In this document: piece by piece, positions 1-10,100 of the stretch
Numbering within the stretch: position 1 is the first letter of the stretch
Layout of the letters: the number at the start of each line of letters is the position of its first letter
Source of the DNA: an uncultured Bacilli bacterium
Lineage (GTDB): Bacteria; Bacillota_I; Bacilli_A; RF39; UBA660
Assembly (NCBI GenBank): GCA_934086935.1
Contig: CAKOIQ010000001.1
Span: 1-64,000, forward strand
DNA length: 64,000 nucleotides
Reading direction: 5' to 3'
Position numbers and translations under genes: made by a program
The notes under the pieces: model-generated
Seen by the model: the letters and a program-made list of their open reading frames with translations, nothing else
The model's database searches: none
Told to the model about the DNA's origin: nothing

Positions 1-57
1 AATCAAACTTATAAATAATCCAATTACTAGTAATACTATTTTTTGTCTTTTATTCAT
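1..57 (-). CDS. 5' end of an unidentified membrane or secreted protein (partial)
   Basis: Nineteen codons, MNKRQKIVLLVIGLFISLI, run off the left edge. They form a basic start followed by a hydrophobic stretch, which fits a signal peptide or an N-terminal membrane anchor. The ATG is preceded by an AGGGTG ribosome-binding-like sequence. The terminator at 126-156 separates it from folA, so it is probably its own transcription unit. The fragment is too short to assign a family. Confidence 0.5.
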   Translation of the reverse strand, partial: MNKRQKIVLLVIGLFISLI

Positions 58-125
58 TTTGACACCCTACTATCTTTTATCATTTTACAATAAAAAGTTT
101 TTGATGTAAAGAAAATAAATGTATA

Positions 126-156
126 TAAAAAAACACAAGTTATTAGTTTCTTGTGT
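126..156 (-). terminator. terminator of the ruvA-folA operon
   Basis: The 7-bp stem ACACAAG/CTTGTGT (133-139 with 150-156) is followed on the minus strand by a run of seven T. It overlaps the folA stop codon and closes the ruvA-HAD-ruvB-glyA-thyA-folA gene string. Confidence 0.8.
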
Positions 157-625
157 ATTTTGTAAATTTATATTTGATATTATTTTCTTCTAATTCATTT
201 AATATTTCTTTTGTATATTTTGTTTTATCAAAAGTTGGAAAGTAGACATCGGCTTCACTATTAGATTCTATTTCTGTTAAATATAGATATTTTGCATATG
301 GTAAAAATAATTCATATATTTTTGAACCACCAATAATAAAACATTCTTCGTTTGTGTTTTTTATATAATCTAATACTTCATCTTTATTATGAAAAATAGT
401 TGCACCTTCAACTTTGTAATCTTTATTATTTGTTAAAATTATATGTTTTCGATTTGGCAATAATCCTGGTAATGATTCAAAGCATTTGCGTCCCATAATA
501 ATGGTTTTACCTGATGTTTGAGTACGAAAGAATTTCATATCTTCACGTAAATGCCAAATTAAATCATTATTTTTACCTAATTCGTTTGCAGCTCCAATTG
601 CTGCTATTAGTGATAAATTATTCAT
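143..625 (-). CDS. folA: dihydrofolate reductase
   Basis: Reduces dihydrofolate to tetrahydrofolate with NADPH and so regenerates the cofactor oxidised by thymidylate synthase. The 160-residue length is typical. The N-terminal IAAIGAANELGKNNDLIWHL carries the Met20-loop and Trp region; the NADPH-binding segments GKTIIMGRKCFESLP and IIGGSKIYE and the late ADVYFP motif are all present. Its ATG overlaps the thyA stop in a TAATG junction, which implies translational coupling to the enzyme whose product it recycles. It is the last gene of the operon. Confidence 0.97.
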   Translation of the reverse strand: MNNLSLIAAIGAANELGKNNDLIWHLREDMKFFRTQTSGKTIIMGRKCFESLPGLLPNRKHIILTNNKDYKVEGATIFHNKDEVLDYIKNTNEECFIIGGSKIYELFLPYAKYLYLTEIESNSEADVYFPTFDKTKYTKEILNELEENNIKYKFTKYTRN

Positions 626-1524
626 TATTGTGCTAATGGGAATCTAATTGGTCCCATGTGTTTATAGTCTACTACTTTAATATCTAAGCAATCTTTTGAA
701 TTATCGAATTTGAAGAAATCATCAATGTCAGGATTAATCCATAGTTTTGGAGCGGGAATATCTTCCTGGGTGTCAAATCTATTTATTTGTTCTTTAATTC
801 CTTCTACTTGATTAACATAGATATGAGCATCTTTTATTGACCAATCAATTGTTCCTGGTTTTAAGCCGGTAACTTGTGCAATTAATGATAAAAGGGTTGC
901 ATATTGAGTTACATTAAATGGTAAGCCTAGAGGTACGTCACAACTTCTTTGATGAACCCATAAATTTAAATATCCATCAGTTACATCCCATTCACTACTC
1001 CATACACATGACGGCAAGACTGCAGTATCTAAATAATCATTTTGCCAAAGTGTCATTAACATTCTTCGATCAGTAGGATTTTCTTTGATTGTTTTAATTA
1101 AATTTTGAGTCATTTGAAATTTATTTACAATGTAACCATAGGCTGTACCAATTGTATGTTCAAAGCCTTTTGGAAATTTTTTAACAATATCTTTTTTGAC
1201 ATATTTGCCGTTTTCCATAACATTTTGAGTAGCATGCCAAGCACCATCATCAGCAATTTCCCATTCATCCCAAATATGAACATTTCTTTCTTGTAACCAT
1301 CTAACATCATTACTTTGAACTTGATAAATCCATAACATTTCTAAGATTGCTTGTCTAAAAAATAATTGTTTTGTAGCGAGAACTGGAAATTCTTCTCTTA
1401 AGTCAAAATGTAAATGATATGATGGTATTTTAATAGTATTAACACCGGTTCTATTTTCAACTTCTTTTCCATCTTTTAAGATTGTTTTACATAATTTAAT
1501 ATATTCTTTATCCCATTTAGTCAT
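625..1524 (-). CDS. thyA: thymidylate synthase
   Basis: Converts dUMP and methylene-tetrahydrofolate to dTMP and dihydrofolate. The active-site cysteine lies in LPSCVWSSEWDV, a variant of the usual LPPCH segment. QRSCDVPLGLPFNVTQYA supplies the phosphate-binding Arg/Ser and the conserved Asn, and the C-terminal DAHIYVNQ and YKHMGPIRFPLAQ contain the nucleotide-binding HIY and the closing tail. The length of 299 residues is normal. The start is an ATG with GAAGG upstream. It follows glyA, which makes its folate substrate, and is coupled to folA. Confidence 0.97.
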   Translation of the reverse strand: MTKWDKEYIKLCKTILKDGKEVENRTGVNTIKIPSYHLHFDLREEFPVLATKQLFFRQAILEMLWIYQVQSNDVRWLQERNVHIWDEWEIADDGAWHATQNVMENGKYVKKDIVKKFPKGFEHTIGTAYGYIVNKFQMTQNLIKTIKENPTDRRMLMTLWQNDYLDTAVLPSCVWSSEWDVTDGYLNLWVHQRSCDVPLGLPFNVTQYATLLSLIAQVTGLKPGTIDWSIKDAHIYVNQVEGIKEQINRFDTQEDIPAPKLWINPDIDDFFKFDNSKDCLDIKVVDYKHMGPIRFPLAQ

Positions 1525-1539
1525 TTTTTAACCTTCTTT

Positions 1540-2766
1540 CTATTTTTTATAAATTGGATATTTTGATGTTATATTTAATACTTGTTTTTTTAATTTGTTT
1601 AGAATTTCTTCATTATCTTTATTAGAAAGGGCTTCAACAATTATATTTCCAATTTCTTGAAAGTCTTCTTCATTTAAGCCTCTTGTTGTCATGGCTGCTG
1701 AACCTAGTCTTAAACCTGATGTTTTAAATGGACTTTCAGTTTCATTAGGTATTGTATTTTTATTGGTTGTAATATTTATTTTATCTAGTATAGTTTCAGC
1801 TTCTTTACCTGTCATATTAAACTTTGATTTTACATCAATTAATAATAAATGATTATCAGTTCCACCAGAAATCACTCTTACGCCTTGGTTTGTAAGGGCT
1901 TTGGCAAGGGCTTTGGCATTTTTAATAACATTTTCAATATATGTTACAAATTCAGGTTCTAGGGCTTCTGAAAAACATTGTAATTTTGCGGCAATTACAT
2001 GCATTAAAGGTCCACCTTGAATTCCTGGGAAAATTGTTTTATCAATTTTTTTAGCGATTTCTTCATCGTTTGTTAAAATTAAACCACCTCTTGGTCCTCT
2101 TAATGTTTTATGAGTTGTTGTCGTTACAACATCGGCATATGGAAATGGTGATGGATGTGCTTTGGCAGCAACTAATCCGGCGATATGAGCCATATCAACC
2201 ATAAGGTATGCCCCTACTTCATCTGCTATTTCTTTAAATTTTTTAAAATCTATAAGTCTTGAATAAGCACTAGCACCGGCAATAATCATTTTAGGTTTAG
2301 TTTCAATAGCTATTTTACGAACGTTTTCATAGTCGATTGTTTCAGTTTCGGGGTCGACTGTATAACTTACAATATGATATTCTTTACCACTAAAGTTCAT
2401 AGGATGACCGTGAGTTAAATGGCCTCCGTTAGACAAATCCATTCCTAGAACTGTATCACCAATATTTAATAAAGCTTTATAAACAGCCATATTAGCGTTG
2501 GAACCAGAATGAGGTTGCACATTGGCATATTTGCATTTAAATAACTTACAAGCATATTCGATAGCCATGTTTTCAATTTGATCAATATATTCACAGCCAC
2601 CATAATATTTTTTACCTGGATAACCTTCGGCATATTTGTTAGTTAAAATACTTCCTTGTAATTTTAAGATATCTTTTGATACATAATTTTCACTGGCAAT
2701 TAATTCAATATTTTCTTCTTGTCTGATTGTTTCTTGTTTTAATAATTTCGATAGTTTTCGATTCAA
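1540..2766 (-). CDS. glyA: serine hydroxymethyltransferase
   Basis: PLP enzyme that interconverts serine and glycine and loads tetrahydrofolate with a one-carbon unit. The PLP lysine is in TTTTHKTLRGPRGG, and IASENYVS, YAEGYPGKKYYGGCE and DMAHIAGLVAA are family hallmarks. The start is TTG at 2766: AAGGAGG lies about eight bases upstream and the TTG overlaps the ruvB TGA as TTGA, so translation is probably coupled. The 408-residue length is typical. Together with thyA and folA it completes the thymidylate cycle. Confidence 0.96.
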   Translation of the reverse strand: MNRKLSKLLKQETIRQEENIELIASENYVSKDILKLQGSILTNKYAEGYPGKKYYGGCEYIDQIENMAIEYACKLFKCKYANVQPHSGSNANMAVYKALLNIGDTVLGMDLSNGGHLTHGHPMNFSGKEYHIVSYTVDPETETIDYENVRKIAIETKPKMIIAGASAYSRLIDFKKFKEIADEVGAYLMVDMAHIAGLVAAKAHPSPFPYADVVTTTTHKTLRGPRGGLILTNDEEIAKKIDKTIFPGIQGGPLMHVIAAKLQCFSEALEPEFVTYIENVIKNAKALAKALTNQGVRVISGGTDNHLLLIDVKSKFNMTGKEAETILDKINITTNKNTIPNETESPFKTSGLRLGSAAMTTRGLNEEDFQEIGNIIVEALSNKDNEEILNKLKKQVLNITSKYPIYKK

Positions 2767-3761
2767 AATAAACTTCCTCCTTGTTTGTTTATGTGATTAT
2801 AACTTTTATCAGTTGCGATTCTTCCTCTTTGGGTTCTTTTAATGAATCCTTCTTGCATTAAATATGGTTCAACTACATCTTCTAGAGTTGATACTTCTTC
2901 ACCAATAGATGAAGCAATGGTTTCAACTCCTACAGGACCACCATTAAATTTATTTATTAGGCTTTCTAAATACTCAATATCGACTTGATCTAAACCATAT
3001 TTATCTACTTTTAAACGTTCTAAAGCTTCTTTAGTTGTTTCAATTGATATTTCACTTTCACCTTTTACTTGAGCAAAATCTCTTACTCTTTTAAATAAGC
3101 GGTTAGCAATTCTTGGGGTTTTTCTACTTCTTTTGGCAAGTTCTAAAGCTGATTCATCGGTAATATCCATTTCTAGAACTTTACTTGTTCTTTTAATTAT
3201 TTCTTTTAATTCTTCTTCACTATAATAATTTAGTTTTGATACAATACCAAATCGGTCTCTTAAAGGGGCGGAAATATCTCCTGCTCTAGTGGTAGCTCCA
3301 ACTAAGGTAAATGGCGGTAAATCAATTTTAATACTTCTACTTGATCCTTCTTGTCCAACTACTATATCTAATTCAAAGTCTTCCATAGCCGGATAAAGAA
3401 TTTCTTCAATAAATTTAGGAATACGATGAATTTCATCAATAAATAAAACATCTCCTGGTTCAAGTGTTGATAAAACAGCAGCTAAATCACCACTTTTTTC
3501 TAAAGCAGGTCCAGTTGTAGTTTTAATATTAGTTCCTAGTTCATTAGCAATAATATGTGCTAGTGTGGTTTTCCCTAATCCCGGAGGGCCATATAGTAGA
3601 ACATGATCTAAGGCTTCGTTTCTCATTTTAGCTGCTTCGACAAATACTTTTATGTTTTCTTTTACTTCGTTTTGGCCAATGTATTCTTTAAAATGCTGAG
3701 GTCTAATATTAGATTCAAATTTATCAGTTTCAAGTTCTTCACCAGTTATAATTCGTTCCAT
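2763..3761 (-). CDS. ruvB: Holliday junction branch-migration ATPase RuvB
   Basis: AAA+ motor that drives branch migration of Holliday junctions together with RuvA. Walker A GPPGLGKTTLAH, Walker B DVLFIDEIHR, sensor 1 GATTRAGDISAPLRDRFG and the C-terminal winged-helix segment are all visible. A longer reading frame reaches 3803, but I place the start at the ATG at 3761, giving 332 residues: MERIITGEEL matches the usual N-terminus, AGGAGGAG lies just upstream, and the ATG overlaps the HAD-gene stop as TAATG. It is separated from ruvA by the HAD gene. Confidence 0.97.
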   Translation of the reverse strand: MERIITGEELETDKFESNIRPQHFKEYIGQNEVKENIKVFVEAAKMRNEALDHVLLYGPPGLGKTTLAHIIANELGTNIKTTTGPALEKSGDLAAVLSTLEPGDVLFIDEIHRIPKFIEEILYPAMEDFELDIVVGQEGSSRSIKIDLPPFTLVGATTRAGDISAPLRDRFGIVSKLNYYSEEELKEIIKRTSKVLEMDITDESALELAKRSRKTPRIANRLFKRVRDFAQVKGESEISIETTKEALERLKVDKYGLDQVDIEYLESLINKFNGGPVGVETIASSIGEEVSTLEDVVEPYLMQEGFIKRTQRGRIATDKSYNHINKQGGSLF

Positions 3762-4309
3762 TAAAACTCTCCTCCTTCTATATATTTTTCTAAATATAAC
3801 CAATTATCAAATGTGGGATATTTACTAATGGGTTCTTTACTACTTTTAAATTTTATAGGAATAATTCCATATTCGATGGCACTATCTAGGTTATATTCAC
3901 GATCATCAATTAAAATATCAATATTACTATTTTTACAATCTAAGCCTTTATTAACAGATTCAAAGATAATATCGTCATATGGAATATTATATTTTTTTAA
4001 ATATTCTTTGGTAATAGTTTTATAATTATAATCTAAATCAGAACCTCTTGCAGTTATAATAATAATTCGATTACCTTTAGATTTTAATCTTTTTAAAACT
4101 TCAATTACATTATCTTTTGGTTGGCATTCTTTTTGAATTGTTTCTAATCTTTCTTGAGCAAATTTAATTGCTCTTGATGTTTTAATTTCACATAATTCTT
4201 CATAAGGTATATACTCGTCATGATTAATTAGATATTCTTCAGCTTTTTCAAGTGTTTTAGTTATAGTATCATCGATATCAATACCAATTGTTAACTTCTT
4301 TTTAATCAT
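3761..4309 (-). CDS. HAD-superfamily phosphatase, 5'-nucleotidase-like
   Basis: A 182-residue protein with the full set of HAD motifs: motif I IGIDIDDT with the nucleophile and acid/base aspartates, motif II IIIITARGS, a downstream lysine, and motif IV DILIDDREYN. It resembles the small YqfW-like/5'(3')-deoxyribonucleotidase branch; the substrate is not evident. It sits between ruvA and ruvB and overlaps the ruvB start by one base, so it is co-translated with DNA-repair genes. A role in nucleotide clean-up is only inference. Confidence 0.8.
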   Translation of the reverse strand: MIKKKLTIGIDIDDTITKTLEKAEEYLINHDEYIPYEELCEIKTSRAIKFAQERLETIQKECQPKDNVIEVLKRLKSKGNRIIIITARGSDLDYNYKTITKEYLKKYNIPYDDIIFESVNKGLDCKNSNIDILIDDREYNLDSAIEYGIIPIKFKSSKEPISKYPTFDNWLYLEKYIEGGEF

Positions 4310-4319
4310 ATAATTTTCC

Positions 4320-4868
4320 TTATCTAAGCATTAATTTTAAGGCTTCTTTAATTTGATCTTCTAATCTTAAATCTTTATCTACTTTTGGTATTATTTTCTT
4401 AATATCTGCAGTTTTATAGCCTAAATTTTCTAATACTTCAATTAATTCTGATGATTCCTGTGAGGCACCTTCAACATTTGCTAGTTTGCCTTTTAAATCA
4501 AGGATCATTTGACGTGCTAATTTATCACCAACTTTAGGAAATTTTTTTAAATATAAAATATTTTCTCTATCTATAGCGTCTTTAATGCCATTAACTGAAC
4601 CGGTTGCTAACATAGGCATAGCAGTTTTAGGTCCTAAGCCTTTAACATTGATTAGTTTTAAAAATAATTCTTTTTCATCCATATTAATAAAACCATATAA
4701 TGAGTTTTCATTTTCATTGATATAGTTGTATGTATAAATTAAATATTCTTTATTTTCTTCATAGGAATATGGATTAGCAACAAAAACAATATATCCTATT
4801 CCATTATTATCTATAATTATATAATTACTTGTTACGTAAGTTATCTTTCCTTTTATATATCCGTACAT
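4320..4868 (-). CDS. ruvA: Holliday junction DNA-binding protein RuvA
   Basis: Binds four-way junctions and loads RuvB. The N-terminal OB fold (MYGYIKGKITYV), the helix-hairpin-helix motifs VKGLGPKTAMPML and VGDKLARQMILDLKGKL, and a C-terminal RuvB-contacting helical domain are in the normal order over 182 residues. GGTGGGAAAG precedes the ATG. It is the first gene of the operon that ends with folA. An inverted repeat at 4894-4917 covers its probable promoter. Confidence 0.96.
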   Translation of the reverse strand: MYGYIKGKITYVTSNYIIIDNNGIGYIVFVANPYSYEENKEYLIYTYNYINENENSLYGFINMDEKELFLKLINVKGLGPKTAMPMLATGSVNGIKDAIDRENILYLKKFPKVGDKLARQMILDLKGKLANVEGASQESSELIEVLENLGYKTADIKKIIPKVDKDLRLEDQIKEALKLMLR

Positions 4869-4893
4869 ACTTTCCCACCTTATGTAATTATAT

Positions 4894-4917
4894 CATAGGA
4901 ATATAGTTTATCCTATG
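4894..4917. promoter_or_regulatory. inverted repeat in the ruvA upstream region, possible operator
   Basis: CATAGGA and TCCTATG form a perfect 7-bp inverted repeat with a 10-base spacer. Read on the minus strand it lies just upstream of a TATAAT that could be the ruvA -10. It does not match the Firmicute LexA box. It could be an operator or only a weak hairpin. Confidence 0.3.
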
Positions 4918-5003
4918 TTTCTGGTGTAAATTTACATTAATTTTTATTAACCATTTAGAGCCTATTTGAGTACACTATAGTAGATACAAAGGAGGTTTTT
5001 AAT

Positions 5004-5198
5004 ATGTATTACTATGGATATAATGGTGGTTATAATCAAGGTTATGGTTCTCCATGTTGTAATGCCGGTTATGTAGGAAATACTCAAGGTTATGGTCTAG
5101 GTGCTGCTTTATGGATTGTATTATTTATTTTACTTGTAATTATCATTGGAGCTGGTTGGAGTTGGGGCGGCAACAACAATAATAATTTTAACAACTAA
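5004..5198 (+). CDS. small Gly/Tyr-rich membrane peptide, YjcZ-like
   Basis: A 64-residue peptide with an N-terminal Tyr/Gly/Asn-rich stretch, one hydrophobic helix (ALWIVLFILLVIIIGAGWSW) and an Asn-rich tail. The helix, a Val/Ile/Leu run closing on GAGW or GAAW, resembles YjcZ-type sporulation peptides. AAAGGAGG lies eight bases before the ATG and a strong hairpin follows, so it is a stand-alone gene. It is one of few plus-strand genes in this stretch. The function is unknown; a membrane or spore-coat location is inferred from the family resemblance. Confidence 0.75.
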   Translation: MYYYGYNGGYNQGYGSPCCNAGYVGNTQGYGLGAALWIVLFILLVIIIGAGWSWGGNNNNNFNN

Positions 5199-5227
5199 AA
5201 AAAGAAAGTTTTCGAACTTTCTTTTTT
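5199..5227. terminator. bidirectional terminator between the YjcZ-like gene and argS
   Basis: A perfect 10-bp stem AAAGAAAGTT/AACTTTCTTT closes on a TTCG tetraloop (5201-5224), with T runs on both strands. It ends the plus-strand peptide gene and the minus-strand argS. Confidence 0.9.
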
Positions 5228-6969
5228 TATATTCTTTCTGGTACTTCGATAGCTAGGATATTTAATAAGTATTCATTTGTATCGTGTACTAACTTAATTA
5301 ATGAAATATAACTTTCTTTCTTATCTTCATCAGCTTCAGTTATAACTTCATGATTTGAGTAGAATGCATTAAATGAACTTGTAAGTTTATATAAATATTC
5401 ACATATTTCATTTACAGTTCTACTATTCATTGATTTTTCTATTGTATTTCTTAAATTTAATAAGTTAATTATAATATCTCTTTCTTCACGAGTTGAAATT
5501 AATTTATATTCATTAGGAATTATATTTTCTTTTTCAGCTTTATTTAGTAATGATGCCATTCTTACAGTACTATAAAGTAAGTATGTTCCAGTTTTACCAT
5601 TTATATCGCTGAATTTAATTGGATCAAAAATGTAATCACTGGCTCTATTTGGTAGTAAATCAGCATACTTAATAGCTGCGATTGCTAATTTTTCAGCTAA
5701 AGCATTTTTTTCTTCTTCGGGAATATTATCTTTAATTACTTTTCTTGTTTCATCACTTACTAACTTGATAAGGCTTCTTAAACTCATTACTCCACCATCT
5801 CTAGTTTTAAATGGTTTACCATCTTTTCCGTTTAATGTACCAAAACCGAACCATTCTAGGTCTACATCATCAGGAACAATATGAGTTTTACGAGCAGCAC
5901 GGAATGCTTGAACAAAGTGTAATTCTTGTCTTATATCTGTTAGATAAAAATATTTTTTAGCATCAAATCTTTTAACTCTTGACCATAGTGTTGCTAATTC
6001 AGTTGTATCATATAATACTCCACCGTTGCTTTTAATTAAAATTACTGGGGGAATTTCTTTCTTATCAGTTTCTTCTCTTACATCAATAATTGTTGCACCA
6101 TTACTGATTTCTGTTAAATTATTTTCTTTAAAATATTGTAATAATTCTGGGATGTAATCATCAGCATCTCTTTCACCTTCATGTAAATCAAATGTAGCAT
6201 TTAATTTTTTATAAATATCTTTGATGTCATCCATTGATATTTTAATAAAGGCTTTATATAAATCAAAAATACCTTTAGTTTTGTTTTGAAGGGCTACTGT
6301 TAATTCTCTGGCTTCTTCTAAATATGCTTCATCTTCTTTTGATTTAGCACTTGCTAGTGGATAAAGTTCATATAAGTCATCTAATGTTACCGGGCTTTCA
6401 GTTGGATATTTATCTAAATTAGGATTGAAAAATGGTGAATCTGGAAAACGATGTTTAATTTCACAGATTATTAATCCCATTGGTCTACCCCAGTCTCCAT
6501 AGTGAACATCGCTGATAGTTTTGTAACCTACTGCTTCACATAATCTTTTTAAGGCTTCACCAATATTTGGACTTCTTAAGTGACCTGCATGTAATGCTTT
6601 AGCAACATTGGCACCACCATAATCTAAGAAGATTGTTTCATCAGTATCAATATGATATGTGTTGATACTGAAGTCTTTTATTACTTCATTCATGTAATCT
6701 ACTAAAGCTTTATCGCTTAATTTTAAATTAATAAATCCATTTACATTAGTAACTGATTCAAATAAATCTTCTTTTGCTAATTCTGCAGTTATTTCATCAG
6801 CTATACTAAGTGGATTTTTATGATATTTTTTAGCTAAGTTAAACGCACTGTTATATTGATAGTCCCCAAATTCTGGTCTACCACTTGCAATTACTTTTAC
6901 GTCATCTTCATAACCTAACTTGGTTATTATTTCTTTAATTATATTTTCTATTTTAACAATTAAATTCAT
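5227..6969 (-). CDS. argS: arginyl-tRNA synthetase
   Basis: Class I synthetase that charges tRNA-Arg. The HIGH motif appears as HAGHLRSPNIGEALKRL, preceded by FLDYGGANVAKALH. The N-terminal Add-1 domain and a C-terminal anticodon-binding DALR domain (YLLYSTVRMASLL onward) are present. The length of 580 residues is typical. The ATG has AAGGAG upstream and overlaps the TGA of a 27-codon leader ORF (ATGA), so its translation may depend on that leader. Confidence 0.97.
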   Translation of the reverse strand: MNLIVKIENIIKEIITKLGYEDDVKVIASGRPEFGDYQYNSAFNLAKKYHKNPLSIADEITAELAKEDLFESVTNVNGFINLKLSDKALVDYMNEVIKDFSINTYHIDTDETIFLDYGGANVAKALHAGHLRSPNIGEALKRLCEAVGYKTISDVHYGDWGRPMGLIICEIKHRFPDSPFFNPNLDKYPTESPVTLDDLYELYPLASAKSKEDEAYLEEARELTVALQNKTKGIFDLYKAFIKISMDDIKDIYKKLNATFDLHEGERDADDYIPELLQYFKENNLTEISNGATIIDVREETDKKEIPPVILIKSNGGVLYDTTELATLWSRVKRFDAKKYFYLTDIRQELHFVQAFRAARKTHIVPDDVDLEWFGFGTLNGKDGKPFKTRDGGVMSLRSLIKLVSDETRKVIKDNIPEEEKNALAEKLAIAAIKYADLLPNRASDYIFDPIKFSDINGKTGTYLLYSTVRMASLLNKAEKENIIPNEYKLISTREERDIIINLLNLRNTIEKSMNSRTVNEICEYLYKLTSSFNAFYSNHEVITEADEDKKESYISLIKLVHDTNEYLLNILAIEVPERI

Positions 6970-7049
6970 TTTATTACTCCTTCTTTTTTTGATTTTAATA
7001 TATTTAATAGGTTTGTTTTTCGCCGAAAAAGATTTGATGCATACTTCAT
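6966..7049 (-). CDS. 27-codon leader ORF translationally coupled to argS
   Basis: MKYASNLFRRKTNLLNILKSKKEGVIK. The ATG at 7049 has AAAAGGAG nine bases upstream, a stronger site than many full genes here. Its TGA overlaps the argS ATG by two bases, and the argS ribosome-binding site lies inside the leader. Codons 9 and 10 are tandem arginines, CGG CGA. This is the layout of a leader peptide whose translation senses charged tRNA-Arg. The sequence shows the ORF and the coupling; the sensing role is inference, and the ORF could be fortuitous. Confidence 0.5.
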   Translation of the reverse strand: MKYASNLFRRKTNLLNILKSKKEGVIK

Positions 7050-7113
7050 TTTAATTAACTCCTTTTCATTTAATAAAATTCCATAGATATATAATAACAT
7101 AATTATTTCAATA

Positions 7114-7148
7114 AAAAAAGAAATAATACTTGGTGTATTATTTCTTTT
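7114..7148 (-). terminator. terminator of the first giant prepilin gene
   Basis: AAAGAAATAATAC pairs with GTATTATTTCTTT around a short loop and is followed on the minus strand by a T run. It separates the 7154-10339 gene from the argS leader. Confidence 0.85.
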
Positions 7149-7153
7149 TTGTG

Positions 7154-10100
7154 TTATCTTGCATTACGAATGATTAAGATTCCGGAACTTCCGTTGCCGC
7201 CAGCGTATGTTTTAAGTGCATAATTCCATCTGTCGGTTGCACCGCCACCACCACCGGCACCAAAGTTATTGGATGCTGATGAGCCGCCGGTTGCTTGAGT
7301 TCCTGGATTGGTGTAAATTACTTGCCCAGCATGTCCACCACCATGAGTTCCTCCATCTTTCGAGGTATCACCATAGGTTGTTGAGTATACATAGTTTTCG
7401 TCAACACATGGAGCACCTGCTCCTCCAGCACCATATAAGTAACCATCAATGGAATAATCATCAAATGATAGCGAACCATTGCCACCGCCTGTTGAAAGAC
7501 GGCTTGGTTGATTAAGACCGGTTACTGATGCACCAACACCACCGGATGCACCACTTTTACGATAAGCACGACTGCCATCCACTCCGGTTTGTGATTCATA
7601 TTGGTTCGTTGAGAAAATAAGATTTCCATATAGTTTGGTAGCGCCTCCGTAAGAACCGGTTACACCACCAATCTGTGCTTGAGTGGAGTTGCTTCTATCA
7701 TCTTCAATGTATGGTCCTCCTGCACCTCCAGTGCCAATCTCAATTGTATAGGTTACACCTGCATCTAGTTTTTGTTGTTTGATAATGTAGATGTCTCCAC
7801 CCTTACCACCAGAACCACCTTCACAAGTTAAACCTTCGATATATCGCCAAGTTCCATAGAAGTCACTTCCGTAACCACCAATGTATTTACCTGAACTACC
7901 ACCTTGACCGCCGCCAATCATAAAGATATCAACTACAACTGGTTTATTAAAGATAATTGATGTGGTGTTATAGAATTTAATGTACCAGTTTCCACTTCCT
8001 TGGTCAACAACGCCTGGGTTATAATTTGCTGAAAATTTGTTGGTAATAGTTATTTCCGCAATATTTGAAGCTGCAGATACAACTCCCCATTTATTTCTAA
8101 CCCATAGTTTAAAGTAATACACACCTTTAACTGTTTTTTGATATGAGAATGTTAATGTTGTACTAGGTATTGATAACCAACTACAGCTATCTGCTGTTCT
8201 TGCAACTATATTATTATAGTTTGTATCTTCTATCATACAATACTGAGTTAAAGAATCGTTGCCATTTAAGTATGATGTTATACTAAATCCTTCATATAAG
8301 TTTGCTTCTGTAGTACTTATATAGATTAAAGGTTGATTTGGAGTTGGTGGATTTATTGTTCCATAATCGGAATTAGACACAGCTGAATCTTGTCCTAAAC
8401 TATTTTTTGTATAAGCTACATAATAATAGTTACCTGGATCACCAGTTAAAGTAATATTATAGTTTAATGCTGTCATTGTCTCAGGAACTGAATTCCATAC
8501 GCAGGCACTCTTATCTAATCCGGATTTTAAAATACAATAATATTTGATTGGAGCCCATTGGTTTTGAGTCCAACTTAAACTAGAACTTACGACTCCACCA
8601 CTTAATGTTGAACGAGGATTGGTTATACTAAATTGTGGGGTATATGGTGTTGTATTCATTATCTGACCAAATGATGCTGCTGATACTGGTGAAATCTTAT
8701 TTAATGTGTTTTTAACATAAGCTACATAATTATATGTTCCAGGGCTTCCAGTTAAGGTAATATATTTAACAGCTTCAGAAACATCAGTTCCAACACTTTC
8801 CCATGTGCATGAACTTGATGATTGATTTGATGGAATAACACAATATGCATTAACTTTTTGTCCGGCAGTCCATTTAATTTCAGCTCTTACAGTACCTCCA
8901 CTGATTGTTTGATATGGATTAGATATATTTAATGTTGGTTTTTGTGGGATTGGATTTTCAATTGTTATTGTAATTGCTGAACTTTTTCCTACGTTTCCAG
9001 CTGCATCTTTAGTATAAAAATACCATGTTGAACTTCCAATTGTTGAATGGGTTTTTGTAAAAGTTTTTGAAGCTGTCGTACTAGTGATGCTAGTCCAACC
9101 TGATGATGATGCAGTTATACTTGAATTAGTACTAAATTGATAAGCTACTAAACCACTTAATGTATCTTGAGCTTTTCCTGTGAATGTTATTGACGAAGTA
9201 CTGGTAGTTGCTGATGCTTTTAATGTTGTTGTGGGAGCTGCTTTATCTACTAAAGCTTTTAAAGTGCATGTTTTAGTATTTCCGGCATTATCAGTTGTAG
9301 TTGCGGTTGTTTCTTTAGTACTAGTAGAAATTGTTTTGGTTATAGTATTTTCTTTACAACCACTTAAACTATCTGTACATTTTACAGTTAATGTTCGATT
9401 TTGGTTGGTCCATGTTGATGGAGCACTTACTTGAGAACATGTTGGTGATATTTGATCTGAATATACATATAATGTACATGTTGTTTTATTACCTGATCTA
9501 TCTGAGATTGTAACATCTTTGGTTCCTATATTTATTAATGGTGATGATGGTTGGTTTACTTTTAAACATCCTCCAGCATCTTTACATCCAACATTAAAAT
9601 CTGATAAACCATCACGACGCCATGCGGCATCTGCGGTTCTATTTCCCGTGATGACACAAATTGGTGGGACATTATCAACTACGATTACTTTTCTTGTTGC
9701 TCTTTTCCAAATGTCACCGGTTTTTAATTTATAATTATATGTTAATCGGTATGTTCCTGCTACTGCTGTATCTATTTTTTCACTTGAACAAGTAATATTT
9801 TCATAATTTCCATTGCTATCTTTTGTTTTAATATAATCGTGATTTAAATTTCCTTCACTATCAACGTAAGATAAATTAACAGTACCTAAACCATTGAAAC
9901 AATAATCTTTTATCTTATCGTTTCCTAGTTCTACATAAATATCTAAGGCTTGAAGATAATCTTCTTTATTAAATTTATTTAAATCTATTTTGATAGTTCC
10001 ATTGGCATCATAACTTACTTTTATTTCAGTATCTTTACTAATTCTTTCTTTAGTACTTGGATTTATCGTATTTTCACTTAAATATCCATTACTAATTAAA

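Noticed and set aside
7216..9734. Plus-strand reading frames inside the giant prepilin gene
   Set aside because: They mirror a long, coherent coding frame with a prepilin signal on the other strand, and their composition (His- or Val-rich) is typical of antisense frames.
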